Under the pieces are notes generated by a model. It had not been told where the DNA came from. It saw only the letters and a list, made by a program, of their open reading frames with translations, and did no database searches. Source: Pachyseris speciosa (taxonomy: Eukaryota; Cnidaria; Anthozoa; Scleractinia; Pachyseridae). Taken from it: a stretch of 64,000 nt of DNA. Within the stretch, counting starts at the first letter, position 1, and the number at the start of each line of letters is the position of its first letter. Of the stretch, positions 10,101-22,429 are shown one piece after another. The stretch spans positions 124,001-188,000 of the forward strand of contig JAEMWC010000076.1 of assembly GCA_016490735.1 (NCBI GenBank), written 5' to 3'. The translations under genes and the position numbers were made by a program.

Positions 10101-12779
10101 TGTTGACAATGTTGCTGAAAAGTGAGTGCATTATTTCTTGAAAATGTACAAGATACTGAATCTGTATGTGTCAGGCACTTGTTTTGAAGATGAAGTTATT
10201 CTATTTTTCTCATTCTTCTTCTGTTAATGAGGAATACGTAATTTGATTCCCCTAAAAATAGCAAAATTGCCTGGTGTATGTATTGCTGAGAAGGTGTCAA
10301 ATCATTGCACTGTGGCAGTTCATATTGAGTTACAGTCAAATGTTCTTTGAAAGGCAATGTATAAGTGACAAGTTACATTCAATACCTTATATAAGCTCCA
10401 AGATTCAACAGCTTCCTCATATAGTTACACAGGGTGGAGTTCTCACCAGGGCAATGTGGAAATCCATACACACCTGGGAAGGAAGTATCACAGCTGACAA
10501 AGTGAAGATCAACATCCTTTTGCATCATCAACAGTTAATTAAAAAAATGCTGATGAGTCTACACCCAGTGTGACAAATGGCACGGTAATGAGTGATGATG
10601 ATGATGATGATGACGATAAACTAGAATCTAACCTTGATGTTGTCCACCAAAGCTGACCAGATTAAACATTGGAGGATCAGGACATCGCTGGGCAACAGCA
10701 CGTCTGGAATTAATTCAATAAGAGCTCATTCATCTGAACACTTACAGAGAAAACTACAGGTACATTTCCACATTGAAACTGAAATACATGACCCAGTGAC
10801 TTATTTTATGGTGTTTAAATAGATTGCATAGCTGATTGTTTGAATATTAAATATCCAATGATTAATTTGAATACTTAAATATTAAAATCAGTAAGACCTG
10901 ATTATCATGTGAGCCCTCTGAATGTAACATTGAGAAGAAGTTGGAGTTTGGAAATGATGGTTTGTGAGTGAGGAGTGAAGAAAAATAGCAGAACCTGGGG
11001 CTGAACCTACATAAAACACTAGACACAAATGTTGAATGTGAAGGGCCAAAGGGACACAAAAGGATTTATAACAGAGATGAGAATATTCACTCACAAGAAC
11101 TGTCCACCTTGTGAGAATCCAAGTGCATTGTAGCCATTCTTCAGTTTGGGATCAGATGCAACTTTGCCACAGACCTGTTTAATCTGTTAACAAAATATTT
11201 AAAAATGTGATCTTGAAACATCAATAACCAAGGAGAAAATATTTGACTCAACTTAAGTCAGTTATTACAAAACAAATATTTCCATATGTGTATGTTGAGG
11301 TAAGGAAATCAAACACTTCATAAAAATATCTAAGAATTTAAAATAACAATCTAATTACCTGTTCATTAGCATTCATAAGGAAACCATTCTCCATATCCTG
11401 AAAGAAAATAGTAGCCAGTGAATAATAATAATAAATGACTTCAAAGAAAAATGAACTTCTTTAGCTAAGGCTGACAGTTAATTTTTTTTAAATTGGCAAG
11501 GATATGCAAAAAGGAGCTGGGGATTCCAGCTGTTGTGATATAGTACATTTGAAGGGCTGAAAGCAAAACTATCGTATGTGACGATTTAACCTCGAAATTT
11601 TATATTGCTCGGAATTGGCTGAATTTTGACATGTGGACTCCATTTTTGTCAGAGAACATTGCCCTGTATTTTTTTTTTCTGCTGTTGTGCGATTCGTTTT
11701 CGAAAAAAACCGGGCCTAAAGTACGTTCACACAGACAGTCACATACAATAGTTTCGCTTTCAACCCTTCACTTGCTGTTTTCCAACAGTCTAGAAATTTC
11801 CAGGGAAAATCCCCAGGTCCCAGCCCTTTATGACAACTCTGAGTTCTGGATCTACCACTGACTGCGTACCTCTTAACATCCTTCTGGTCCTACCTCTATA
11901 ATTGAATTGCCAATCATCAAAGAGCGCACATAAATGCCAGGAATTTTTTCCTCCAACATTCTCTTGATGGAGCCCATACTAAGAGGATTACAGCACGAGT
12001 CACCTGAACCAAAAAAAAATTATATTAATTTTTCTCATCGAATGCAAGATAGCACTTACATACATGATATTATTGATATGTTTGAGTGCAAACAGCTTTG
12101 AGACTGGTAAGTTAGGATGAAGTTGTACTTGCCCCACAGGCAGCCAAAGGTAGGAGTAGTGAAACCTCCTTACCTACCCCAATTCCCATGAACATACTGA
12201 AGGTCCAGTACATAGTTACCGCACCTGTTTACATGGAGGAAGGGTGCCCTGGCTGTTTCTTCTCTGTAACTACACATTCTGAGAGCCCAAATTGACCAAC
12301 ATTCAGTTACAGGTGTAACTCTTGAGTATTTACATGTAGCTGATTAACTCTAGTTTCATGGAAACGTAAGCTTCCATGCGTATAAAAGATCGTAAAATAC
12401 GAAAACTACCGGAGTCAACTAGATCGAGGCTTATATTAGTTGACAGGTACAGTTATTTCAGTTTCTATGTTTCCATCACAGCTTGTAGTTAACCAAACTT
12501 CTGTAAAATTGTATAGAACACCAAACGCACCGTACGGTTAGTTCCTTTCTCTTGTCTTTCGGTACAAATTTTCGCAAGCTTTTGTTAATGCGACGGTGAA
12601 TGCCAGATGTCGAAAAAATTCAGCATAACTGAGGTACCTAAATGAGACATAAGCTTACTAGTTCGCTACCTACCCATGCCATGCCAGATAACTACAGGTA
12701 TTGGGTCATTGCTAACAGCAACGCAGAAACCGAGAATTGAAGCTAGAACTACAGCAAAACACTGAAAACGGCGCTCCAT
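7153..12779 (-). CDS. PPT1: Palmitoyl-protein thioesterase 1, complete
   Basis: Lysosomal enzyme that removes fatty acids from S-acylated proteins. Exons from the start: 12674-12779, 11894-12003, 11359-11397, 11095-11183, 10633-10703, 10386-10473, 9835-9849, 8982-9075, 8610-8708, 7583-7654 and 7153-7275. All splice sites are GT-AG, all phases fit, and the total is 906 nt (301 residues, against about 306 in mammals). An N-terminal signal peptide ([14 protein letters not shown]) precedes [14 protein letters not shown]. The nucleophile Ser is in GFSQGGQ, the catalytic His in IGDHLQ, and the acidic partner in the VDP-WFGFY region. QAEYWHDP is also conserved. Exon 7 is a 15-nt micro-exon. The introns hold four miniature transposons, a (GAT)n run and a G-run. 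Nothing breaks the frame, so it should be functional. Confidence 0.96.
7391..7534. mobile_element. MITE in PPT1 intron 10
   Basis: About 46-bp inverted arms (CAATTGAAGGGCTGA at left, TCAGCCCTTCAATTG at right) around a short loop. Two open frames on opposite strands both starting MTFRAFF are products of this palindrome, not genes. Confidence 0.8.
7942..8190. mobile_element. MITE, 249 bp, PPT1 intron 9
   Basis: Ends AATAGTCCATTTTACAGTTG and CAACTGTAAAATGGGCTATT are inverted copies with one mismatch. Pairing continues inward past GACCTTGTTTTGATAC. The neighbouring stretch 8190-8470 is rich in GTTGAAAC/GTTTCAAC words and looks like a second repeat. Confidence 0.75.
8870..8906 (+). repeat. G-run array with quadruplex potential
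   Basis: At least six runs of three or more G within 37 nt on the plus strand (GGGATTGGGTTGGGGG and onward), inside PPT1 intron 8. On the transcribed pre-mRNA it would be C-rich. Confidence 0.7.
9206..9819. mobile_element. MITE with palindromic 24-bp terminal repeats
   Basis: The 24-nt left end (9206-9229, beginning GCCTGCATACAGGCTCTTC) is an exact inverse match of 9796-9819. The terminal 14 nt are themselves a hairpin (GCCTG-CATA-CAGGC). The 614-bp element lies in PPT1 intron 7, its right end only 15 nt from the donor of the 15-nt micro-exon 7. A related degenerate hairpin occurs at 22031-22090. Confidence 0.85.
10594..10617 (+). repeat. (GAT)n microsatellite
   Basis: Seven to eight GAT units just downstream (in transcript order) of PPT1 exon 5, close to its donor at 10632. 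Confidence 0.8.
11551..11769. mobile_element. MITE, 219 bp, PPT1 intron 2
   Basis: Left end GAAGGGCTGAAAGCAAAACT (11551) pairs with right end AGTTTCGCTTTCAACCCTTC (ending 11769), and pairing continues through ATCGTATGTGAC / GTCACATACAAT. Its GAAGGGCTGA end resembles the MITE at 7391-7534, so the two may be one family. Confidence 0.75.
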
Positions 12780-13234
12780 CTTCCCGATTTCCGACAATAA
12801 TGGCGCAGTGTCCCACCGCGGTCAAACGTCTGAGCATGCGCGGGAAACAGCTAGGAATGGATTATTGTTCGATTCGCTTCCATTGAGAGAATGTACATGT
12901 TCTTGCGAGCTGGAACGAAGGAATTTCCGTTTTATTTCGATGAAAAGGAGGAAGAAGACTGACATGTAATGTGGGATGTAAGTATAAGTGTACTTTCATT
13001 TGTCAGAAATAATGAAAATCTCCCAATTGTTTGGTTGCTCACCCGACTATTCTATTGTAGCATAAATCGTACTTCAGTTGCTCGTGACCTTAAATTTATT
13101 CATCTTTTCTCTTTTTTCAAAACATAAAAGTCATCTCATTGAAGGTCTAAATTTGGAATAAGAAATAAAAATTAAACTCACTTATCACTGTCATCACAAT
13201 ATCATTATTTTACCCAGCAATTAAGCTTAAGTTT
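12780..13234. other. Upstream flank of PPT1; 3' flank of the next gene
   Basis: Holds the PPT1 promoter region (read on the minus strand from 12780) and the 3' flank of the RING gene. I see no convincing gene or TATA box. Confidence 0.5.
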
Positions 13235-16200
13235 TCAAATTACAGTGGCGGCAAATTGAACAAATGTCAGCGTGCACATGTTGTAGTTAGGGCTTATCAG
13301 TTGTTTTACTGCCAATAGAAAATTCTCTGTATTTTCTACTTTTGTACTGGCAATAAGTGCTCCGTGGTTTCCGTGCAAGTGACTGTCTAACATAACAATA
13401 TTTGCACCGTGTGCTACAAAACAGATTGTCATCTCGTTAATAATGACCATAGCTGATAGTTCAGGTTCCCGAGTTAACCGTTGAATGTAAAATGCTGCTG
13501 AGGATTGGGGAATATCTTGATTTTCATTTGTGAATGTTAAGTCAAAAGAATCTTCGGTTTGAATTTGACCCAAGCTTTGTCTTAAGTGCTGTGCAGCAGC
13601 ATCAACAGAAAAATTAATGGCACGATTGCCCGTTAAAGTGTCATGCATTGCATTCCCCCTCATGATACAGGACATCATAACAGCAGCCCACACAGGGGAA
13701 ATTTGCACTGGGGATGGTACATGCCCTAAGTTCATGTGATATGCCTTTGCTAGGTACAATGCAATAAAGGTGCAGGCATTTGACCCTGTTCTTCCATTAA
13801 GTGTAGCCTGGGACACGGAGTGTGGAAAGAATAGAAATTTTCCACCCGCAATGCTTGCTGATGTTATATTAATTGTTTGATTTGCTTTTTGTGTTTGGTG
13901 GCATGGTGGATGTTGTTGTTGTTGACTTTGCTGCTGTTGTTCAGATGATCTTGAGGTTGAAGGCTGTGGGACATTGACATTTGCCAGAACATTGTCCACA
14001 AACTTTTCCCATTCATCTGAGTCATAGAATGTCGGTTGTTTGGAATTGTTTGGTGCTATGTCTTGGTCAGGTTGTTCTTCAGAGGCTAAATTGGAAGAAT
14101 TTGTAGTGTTGTTTATTGAGGAAGATTTTGTTGGAGTAAGTAAGCTTTCATTGAAGGCATCAGCAAGGGTGGTAATTTTCTTCAACAGAGGCTTTGTACA
14201 AATTGGACAGTTAGAGTTATTTAGGAGGAAGCACTCCTGGTGAAAAGTGTGACAGCAAGCTAGTCTTAGTACTTGATCATTGTCTTGAGCTAATGCACAG
14301 TTGCTGTAGTCACATAAAATGTCTGGATTTGGATACTGATAGTTACTGTCCAGATGTTTGTAACACAGAGGCAGAGACTTTGTATCAACAGTTTGATCAA
14401 GTGTATATAAATGGAACTTTGGTTGTCTTTGTCTTTGACCCTGACTGGTTAGGTTTTCTGTAACCTGTGTAACAAAAATGTTTGCAGTAAATTATATGTA
14501 TATAACAATTGTATGCCTATTTTGAAGAGCAGAAGATAGAGTCAAAGTTGAAGTTGAGACAGTGACTGGTCATACTGTAATCTCCATTATTGAAATCAGC
14601 TGGGAAATTATATGACAAAGCCAGTAACCATCAGAGCTTTAATTAAATTAGACAGTGGGAGTAATATTTTATTTGAAAACATTATCCACTACTATTACAA
14701 TATGTTTTTCTTGTTCTTGTTTTCAGAGCCAAATGGAATGTTAATTCTCTTATTCATTCCATTTAATTGTGATGTTACCTAAGCTGCTTCTTCAATCAGT
14801 ATTTATTCATTGTTAGGATCTTTCTGCTTGACAATTCTGACTTCAATGTACATTTAATGTATTGATGAGTAGAAGTCGATTAAACAACTCACGACTCAAA
14901 ATTGCACTGTTTATACCTATTAAATGCAAACTAGAAGTCAGAGTATTTTTACTTACAGGTGCATTAAACCTACCTTCTTAGACTTTCCAATATTTTCAGC
15001 AACTTTCTGAAATATATTCAGCAGTACCTCAGCAACTTTGCCTGTATAATTTTAGAAGTCTACAATGAATTCCTCAATTCAAGACAAAACGTAACACATG
15101 TCTATAGCCACAGGCCTTTTTGGGCAATTTAACTACATGTACATGATTAGGGTTTGTAGCATAATAATAAAATAATATCAATTCGTATAGCACAGACTAG
15201 CATGATGGGTTGATCTCATGCCCTTTACACGAACATATTCTACAATTCTAAAAATTAAGAAGTAAAAAATTAAAAGAAAAAGGATTACAATACCATGATC
15301 TAATCAGATAAAAGCTAATCTTAAATACTGTTTGTTAAGCAGTCTCTTAAAAGTGTCTGCATTTTTCACATTCCTTATCTCAACTGGCAAAGCATTCCAC
15401 AATAATTATTTAGGTGCAGCCATTCCGAATGCACAATCACCCAAAGTAATGCATGTTTTAATGCATGGGGCACTTCATGTAAGTGCATTAAGTATACAGT
15501 CAGGTATTTCAAAAAGACATTTTAGAATGTTAAAAACATGAATGAAATGGTTAAGTGATTTGTTAAAATTGTAATATATGAATATTTTTGAAAAGTTGCA
15601 ATTACGTAACAGAATTGACCTTGCAACTACAAACCACATGGTGATATAAAACATTACCTGCAACAAGTTTCATGTTTTTTTCAGATTGCCCTCTAGTGTA
15701 TGGCCTGACAAAAGAAGAATGAAATTCCATTGCAGTGTCTGATGCAGCCAGAGAAATTGCTGTGTCATGTATCTCACCAGCACTGTAATGTGTTGAGATG
15801 TGATTGCGTAACAGTGAATGCCAGATTTCTACCTTCTTTTCTGTTATTATGGAGAGCCAGTTTTTCTTAAAGTTGTAGTAAGTAGGAAAGTTGATCTTTT
15901 GGTGATACAGGTCACTTAACATGGATAGGGTTGATCTGTCATAGTGATGGCGTTCCCAGATAATGAAAATAATTGCAAGGCGAATCATGACATTTGTGTA
16001 CATTTCCAGATTACCAGAGCAAAAGATGCTATCATATTGAAAAAATACAAGTGGTAAAATTTCTTCAAGTAAATTTAGTAGATACAAGAACTCAAGATCT
16101 TTGCAGAACTTAAACTTTGCCAGTACTTTATGTCTAATTAGCAACCATCCACACAAGGTTCCTGTAACTATGAGGCTTGTCCGAAATGGTTTTGGCTTCA

Positions 16201-18075
16201 GTGGGAAGTCACTACCAAAAACTTCCTTATAAAGTTTTGAAAAAACTGTGTGGTGGCTTTGAATGACATCTTCGTTTATATTCAAGCAGACATGAAAAGG
16301 TCCTTGTTCTGGAATAAGGGACAAATAAGGCTGGTTTTGGGAACTGGTTTCTGGTAGCTGAGCAATGATTTTTTTGGTGTAGTACCAGGTTGGCCAATCT
16401 CCAGGAAAGGGAATAATAAATGTTTTGCAAAACTCATGAAGGTGAAGAGCAGAAAGGAATGTGTGGTCTAGTGCAGCTTTGTAATGTTCCATGTGTTTCA
16501 GGGATGCCTCAAATTCATCTAATAACATGCAAGTGCTCAGGGTAAGAAGTTCTTCCTGTTCCATGCCATTGTATACTCTAGAAATTAGATAGAAAATGGC
16601 ATTATTAAATACTGCTTGCATCACCTATTTATTATTAATTGTTTATCTATTACCTGTTGCAGTGTTTGAACGTGACGTATATGTACCCCATTTTAAGTAG
16701 GCTGGTTAGGACAACTTACTGTTGTTTGTACAATGAACTTTCCCAATTACATTCCCTACAGCAAAATATTTGTAGTATATGTTGAAAGAAACCAGAAACC
16801 CTTTAGTACTATTATCAAAGGGTTTTGCTTAAAATTTTCATGAAATTTTTGAGTCTTCTACACAGACAGCTACAAAGCTAAAGATGGACACTCGCAGCAG
16901 TGAGAAAGTACATGTAACTCATAGTACACCTGAATTGCTTTATCTGCCTTTGTATGTCTTGTGCCTTCAGCTGTTGACAATGCTCAGGAAGAGAACTTAG
17001 GAATGATTTGTGGTGGCTCTTAAGACCTGTAGTAAACACTTCTTGGAGGTAATGTTTCACAATACCACCTCTGCAATCAGTCTCTCTCCCTCTGTAGGTG
17101 ATTTTAGTAACACTGTGGACACTTGTTGCATTGGATTTTTTAATGGCTGGTATATCCAGGTGAACATCAAGGAGTGCAGAAGCCATGTGAGTTGCTTTGG
17201 ACAACTTCAGGTTGTCTGGCATCCTGACTGTGTGAATGTTGTGAAAATCGTCAAGTAGGAACACCATAGATATACCCTCCTAACAAAAGGAACTGAATAG
17301 TCAGTTGATAATTTAAACTTATAATTATTATTATGTAGGTAACAGTCAAACTTTGCTAATAAATTGTCTGTAGTTCAAAATTTGGTACTGATAATTTCCT
17401 AACTGTCATTGATGTCTTCCGTTTCTACTACAGAGGGTTTGACTGTATTCAAGAAAAATAAAACTGTTTCTCTCTGTTGCATGTATTTTATTCTATGGAA
17501 ATGGAATTGTGTTGGGAAAATAACTAGGTGTTTATACCTTAACTGCATGTTTTATTTTTTGCTGTAACAAGCTGGGATACTGCTGTCGTAAGTTGATATT
17601 GTGCCTATCAATGGATCTTGGCGCAACTGAAAAGCCAAAGATAGGGCCACTGTTTAAGCCAGCTCTTGAGAGGCCATGCTGGTGCATGTACAGACCCAGG
17701 TCTTTCTGTAAGGGACATGACTTTTGCGATCTAGGCAAAGACAAACAATGTTTGATATTTCAGTGAACTCATTAAAGGTTAACATTGCTTTCTGTCTCAT
17801 CCCTAAATACCTAAAATATGTAATAATGTGAAGAAGGGCAACTGTTCTTTGCTCTTGGAGGTTTTTCCTGTCTTTTGAAAGCCTTGAGTCATCTCGTAGT
17901 ATTGAGCTCAGAAGAATGTCAAACAGGCCAGGGGCATGAATCTCTGAGAACTTTCTCATGTCAGCTTTGTTGTATAAAGGTTGTCCATTATTTTCATAGT
18001 GGCTGCTGAGTGCCTTCTGAAATTTCTCTACCAGGTTTTTGAATGCAGACTCTAAAATAAAAAAAATAAAAAAAA

Positions 18076-18124
<49 letters not shown>

Positions 18125-18928
18125 TAAACATATTCACCATTAAGAATATTCCTTTTACCGTGTGTAAGATATAATTATCTTAAGTAAGGAAAAGGAAAAA
18201 GTGGACATAATAAGTTTGCAGATAAAGGGAAATAAAAGAAAGTGTCCAGTTGCTGAATGTCCAAGTTCAGACAGTATTCATGGAAGTTTCCACTATGCTT
18301 TACCTTTTTGTAATCGTAACACTTGACGAGTGTCTTTGTCTTCCTCTGGAGCCGGTCGGTCAATTACATTTTCCTAGCAAATAAATTTAATTTTTGTATA
18401 TTTATTCATCTGTTGATTGGTTATTAATTGTGAAGAGAGGAAAGTGCAGTGAAAGTCCTGTGAACACTTAGTTAAATTGTTTACCTTATTTTCTGATGCC
18501 ATTCTCTTCCGTTTCCTTGGAGTGAACTTGGGGTGTGAAGCGAATTTTTTATCTGCCAGGCTTCTACACTTGTTGCACCAGTTCGTTCCAGGTTTGTACT
18601 TATCAACGCTGCTCCTACCCACCTCGTCAAATACCGAGTACAATCTCTCGGGGATGGGAGTTCGTGACAGTTCTTTACTGTGTCCCCACGAAGATGGGCA
18701 GGAGCAGCGTTTGTCCTCGGCGAGTATCGCGTTTCTGTGCCTGAGGCAAATCCAGGAGCCTTCGGCTACCCCGCCTGCTCTCGCTAATACTTTATTGACC
18801 TTCCGGAGCTGTCCTGAACTGCATTTGTCCTTTGCTGTTCTCGTTTTCCCTTCCTTGACACAGCGGCTTCCGGTAGTCACGCTTTGTAACAACGATAGTA
18901 AACAGATGGCGCCGACGACCATTCGCAT
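13235..18928 (-). CDS. Unnamed RING-H2 and cysteine-protease-like protein
   Basis: I do not recognise this gene. Exons supported from the start: 18485-18928, 18304-18373, 17811-18051, 17538-17730, 16930-17279, 15658-16624, 14974-15041 and 13235-14464. Junctions 1-4 and the last two keep phase. The junction between 16930 and 16624 does not, so an exon is missing or the gene is broken there. Exon 1 starts with a hydrophobic stretch (VVGAICLLSLLQS), then paired Cys/His and a basic TPRKRKR. The middle contains RSQKSCPLQKDLGLYM and VFLLDDFHNIHTVRMPDNLK, reminiscent of transposase-derived proteins but unassigned. The last exon has a RING-H2 finger (CCHTFHQECF and CPIC), a Ser/Gln-rich linker, then GSNACTFIALYLAKAY and MLDSHLHGNHGALIA. 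The Cys and Asp-x-His, 129 residues apart, fit a cysteine protease. It is either a host gene or a domesticated mobile ORF. Confidence 0.7.
15160..15545. repeat. Probable interspersed repeat in an intron of the RING gene
   Basis: AT-rich block beginning with AATAATAATAAAATAATATC and a CCCTTTACACGAACATATTC segment, followed by an open stretch (TGKAFHNNYLGAAIPNAQSP) that looks like a decayed repeat-derived frame. The class is unsure. Confidence 0.3.
18080..18121. repeat. (TA)n microsatellite
   Basis: About 20 uninterrupted TA units after an A-rich tract, in intron 2 of the RING gene. Confidence 0.95.
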
Positions 18929-20208
18929 GTCGGCTCCTAAAACACGAAGAACTTTTTTAGTAAACTTCGAAAAAATTCAGTAAACTAGAATGATGATGAA
19001 ACCTTATCCAACTGTCAACTGTGAGAAGAAGAACCTTAGCTTTGAAGTATTTCGTTTAGCTTTAACAAATTTCCCTCGATCGTTGAAAATTTTTTTGCGT
19101 GACACCGGTTGTTGCATTGGTTTCAATTAAATTTTTGCGCGGGAAATTTCTGCGGCCGGCGACCGGAAACGAGTGCATTGCGCATGCGCTAAACCGTTTG
19201 ACCGCGGTTAAGGCGCAGTGAGAAAAGAAGAAGCGCGTGACTTCAGCAAAATACCCTTCCCCAGAGTCCGCTCGGTCAGTCAAGATTTCAATGTGGGTGG
19301 GGTGGCTGGGGAAGTCTTCTCTCCTGCTTTCTGGAGGAGTTCACTTCAAACGGTTCACCTCAAACGGCTTAGAAAACAAGCTTAACTGAAAATGCAAAGC
19401 ATAATTCTTAGAAAAAAAACCTAGCTTAACAGAATTTATTGATGTTTAGGGCTTGCTTTAAAGGAGGGAAGAGAGCAATGTCCACATAGAGGTCAGTCTC
19501 CAGCTTTCGACTGGAGACTCCAGCTTGCGGACTCAATCTCCAGCTCTCTAGCCGAGCAAGAAAAATCTCCAGCTGAACTTGGGTTAACAATTTTTAAAAT
19601 ATATATCAAATCAATCATTGTTTCGCAAAAGGGAAATCGGTCCTGATGCGAGAAATCATGAAATCGACAAGAAATCAGTGAGAAATCTGCACCCCAGAGC
19701 TCTTCTTTTCTCCTCTTTCCTGCTGTGTTTGTTTACACGAAGTGACCTACGCATGCCTGGCATGACATGTGGCTCTTTCAGTTTCCCCAGTTTTCCCAGC
19801 GTTCGCCATCTTTGTTCTGTCTTCTGTTGAATATTTATTACCGGGATATTTATCATTGTAACATAAGTAAAATGTGTCCTTAAATGACCTCAGAATGCAG
19901 GAAAAGAACTCATAAAAAATTTTTCCTGGGGGAGCTAGAAGGCTCGATCACACCTCCAGCCAGCCTCTCTCTGGAACTTGGCATCTCTGTCAATGACTTT
20001 ACCCTCTGTACCCCAGCTGCTTTTTGGGAAATGACACATAATGTTGTTCTACAGAAGTCTGTCCGCATTAGCAGGCCTGAGGGGCCGCAACTTTCTGAAC
20101 TCTGTATTTAAGTGGAATGATTCACTCTACCTCCAAGTTTTCTTCCCCCTAGTAAAAAAAACAAACAAAACAGAATTTAACACTCTTGTCCGCGTCCATG
20201 ATAATTAA
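18929..20208. other. Upstream of the RING gene; no gene
   Basis: Includes the promoter side of the minus-strand RING gene. A cluster of CTCCAGCT/CTGGAGA words at 19490-19580 resembles a local repeat. The short open frames show no family features. Confidence 0.5.
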
Positions 20209-20750
20209 GGACGGCACACACTAAGCAACAAGGCGCAGAGACATATCTTTGCGATAAGCCTTGTGTCGGCACTTCAGATCTGAGCCTGAAAACGTTCTTA
20301 ACGTGTTCTTAAAGTTGTGTGGTATAGTATTTTTTATGTCAAAAACATCCGTAAGTATTTGAATTAATTGTCCTGTTAGTCTACAGTTTTACATTTCTTT
20401 TACCTTTATCATGTTTATTTATACTAGTCACAAAAAGTTAACCAAATGATCAAAATAAAAGACGTTCTCAACTAACTCTCAGGCGCTGGGTATGTTCTTA
20501 AAATTTGGTTAATATCAGTCTGAACGTTCTTATAAAAAAGCCGTTCTTATAAAAAAGAGAGAGAGAGTCGTTGACTTAGAGCAGACAGGTCGCCTGACAG
20601 TGCACACAAGGCGACACACTGGAAATTTATGTTATTTTGTTACCTGACTTGTCGCACGAATTCACTCGTGCGACAGCATTTTCGCATAAAACTAGGCATG
20701 TCACAAGAGGCGACTTGTCCCCGGGACTTGTCGCCTAGTTTGTGCCGACC
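20209..20750. mobile_element. Non-autonomous DNA transposon with TAA duplication
   Basis: Ends GGACGGCACACACTAAGCAA and (inverse) GGTCGGCACAAACTAGGCGA are imperfect terminal inverted repeats. The trinucleotide TAA flanks both sides (20206-20208 and 20751-20753), as in PIF/Harbinger elements. An internal hairpin (TCGCACGAATTCACTCGTGCGA) lies at about 20651-20672. Confidence 0.7.
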
Positions 20751-20989
20751 TAAGTAATAGTTCCAGAGAGTAGAAGCTGTAACGAGGCAATCAGCGTTTT
20801 CCACACTCTCTTCCTTTTGGTGCTGAGGTGGTAAACTAACTGGCCTCCTCAATGTATAGTAAATGTCAATGGCACCTGTCATTGTTGGATCGAAAGAATG
20901 CATTGCCAGACAATTTTATGACGAAAAGTTACAAAATTGACATATGGTGTTTTTGCTAAGGTCTTCATCTACATCTGGGCTCCATTGAA

Positions 20990-21480
20990 AGGATTATGTC
21001 CCCAACGAAGAAGTCCTTGAGAGAGCCGGCATCACCAACATTGAGTCAGTACTGATGCTTCGACACTCAGCTCAGATGGGCGGGCCATGTGTCGCGCATG
21101 GACAACTCCAGAATGCCAAAGGCCGTCTTCTACGGTGAGCTACGGCAAGGCAAGCGTGATCGTGGAGCCCCCCTTCAAAGACCAGCTGAAGCGACAACTC
21201 AATAAGCCAACACCGACCATGGAGAGTGGGAGAGCCTGGCAGAGGACAGAGTAGAGTGGAGAGAGACAATCAAGGCCGGCAGCAGAGAAACGCCAACGAC
21301 GGAAGGACTCTTCAAGTCAACCTCCGGCCGACCAGACACATACGTGCCTGAACTGCTCTGAAGAGTGTGCAAATCATGGATCGGCCTGTACAATCACCTT
21401 AGAGCATGTCGTCGGGCGTCTTAATCTTTCCATTCAATCTTTCTTCGCAAGCGAAGAATCCGCCATCAACATCAACATTG
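20990..21480 (+). pseudogene. Decayed non-LTR retrotransposon, 3' end
   Basis: Broken frames preserve the C-terminal region of a LINE reverse transcriptase: EEVLERAGITNIESVLM, then (shifted) WAGHVSRMDNSRMPKAVFYG-like sequence, ELRQGKRDRGAP, and a final Cys-containing VCKSWIGLYNHLRACR motif typical of animal LINE C-termini. Several frameshifts and stops separate these pieces, so it is a relic. Confidence 0.75.
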
Positions 21481-22030
21481 ATCGTAAGAACGATTGCGCC
21501 AAACGAAATGTTCCTGACTTAAAGGCTTTTTTTTAATTATGTTTTGCTTACTATTTCATAAGAAAACTGCCTGGAAAAGTCTCAATATGCTCAACATAGC
21601 AAGTCTAGTTCTAGCTGTATAGTTTTGCGTTCAAACTGTATGGGAGAAAATTAAAGTTCGGAGACTGGATAAAGTGGGTGGTGGCATTTTTATCGGCCCC
21701 TTTCAGATGTAGGCGCGCGTTCAGTGTTTTACCTTTCCGCTGTGACTACAGGAACAAAATTTCGGGACTATGCTTGTCAAGCCACCAATACCGCAGCTCC
21801 ACTCTTTTGCTTCAAGTTTCTAATTTTTCGCACGCTCGCTCGACTATTGAAAATGGATTGAAAATGGCGCTAGTACTAGCAGTCTAACAGTCCACTTTGA
21901 CAGTATGTGACATCACCTCAAATAGGAAGGGCGGGTGTCTGTTGATAAGTAAAATGAAAACTGAAAAGTCCCATATGGTGAAGCCTACTTTGAACCTGCC
22001 AAATGTCCTGCACCAATCACCCGGGAGATA

Positions 22031-22090
22031 GCCTGCGTACAGACGTCTCCTATTTCCTCTGCACGCAGGCTATCGGGAGACGACGGGCCT
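22031..22090. repeat. Short hairpin, GATAGCCTGCGTACAG family
   Basis: GGGAGATAGCCTGCGTACAG pairs with the downstream CTGCACGCAGGCTATCGGGA. The core resembles the termini of the MITE at 9206-9819. Confidence 0.55.
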
Positions 22091-22429
22091 GTACATCGCT
22101 AGAGCTGTTGTAAAATCGCTCCTAGCAACGGGAATGTCCATTTAAATTCAAACAAATTTGTCTTAAAATAGACGCTAATCACTCGAAATTGCAACAGTCT
22201 GGAAGAATTAAGAAATCATGCAACTTTTCAGCCATGGCATTCGTTTTCGCATTCCCCTTATGTTTGCCCCTAGCTAGTCACATGACGTAACGACGCGGAA
22301 AAGGAAACTGCACGTGATTACGAGGGTACTGGGACGTGTCATAAAACTTTCTTTAATAACTGGTGTCGCCGTATATTTTATTTTAGAATAAAACTGAGAC
22401 TGAACCACAATACTGTCGAAGAATTATTA

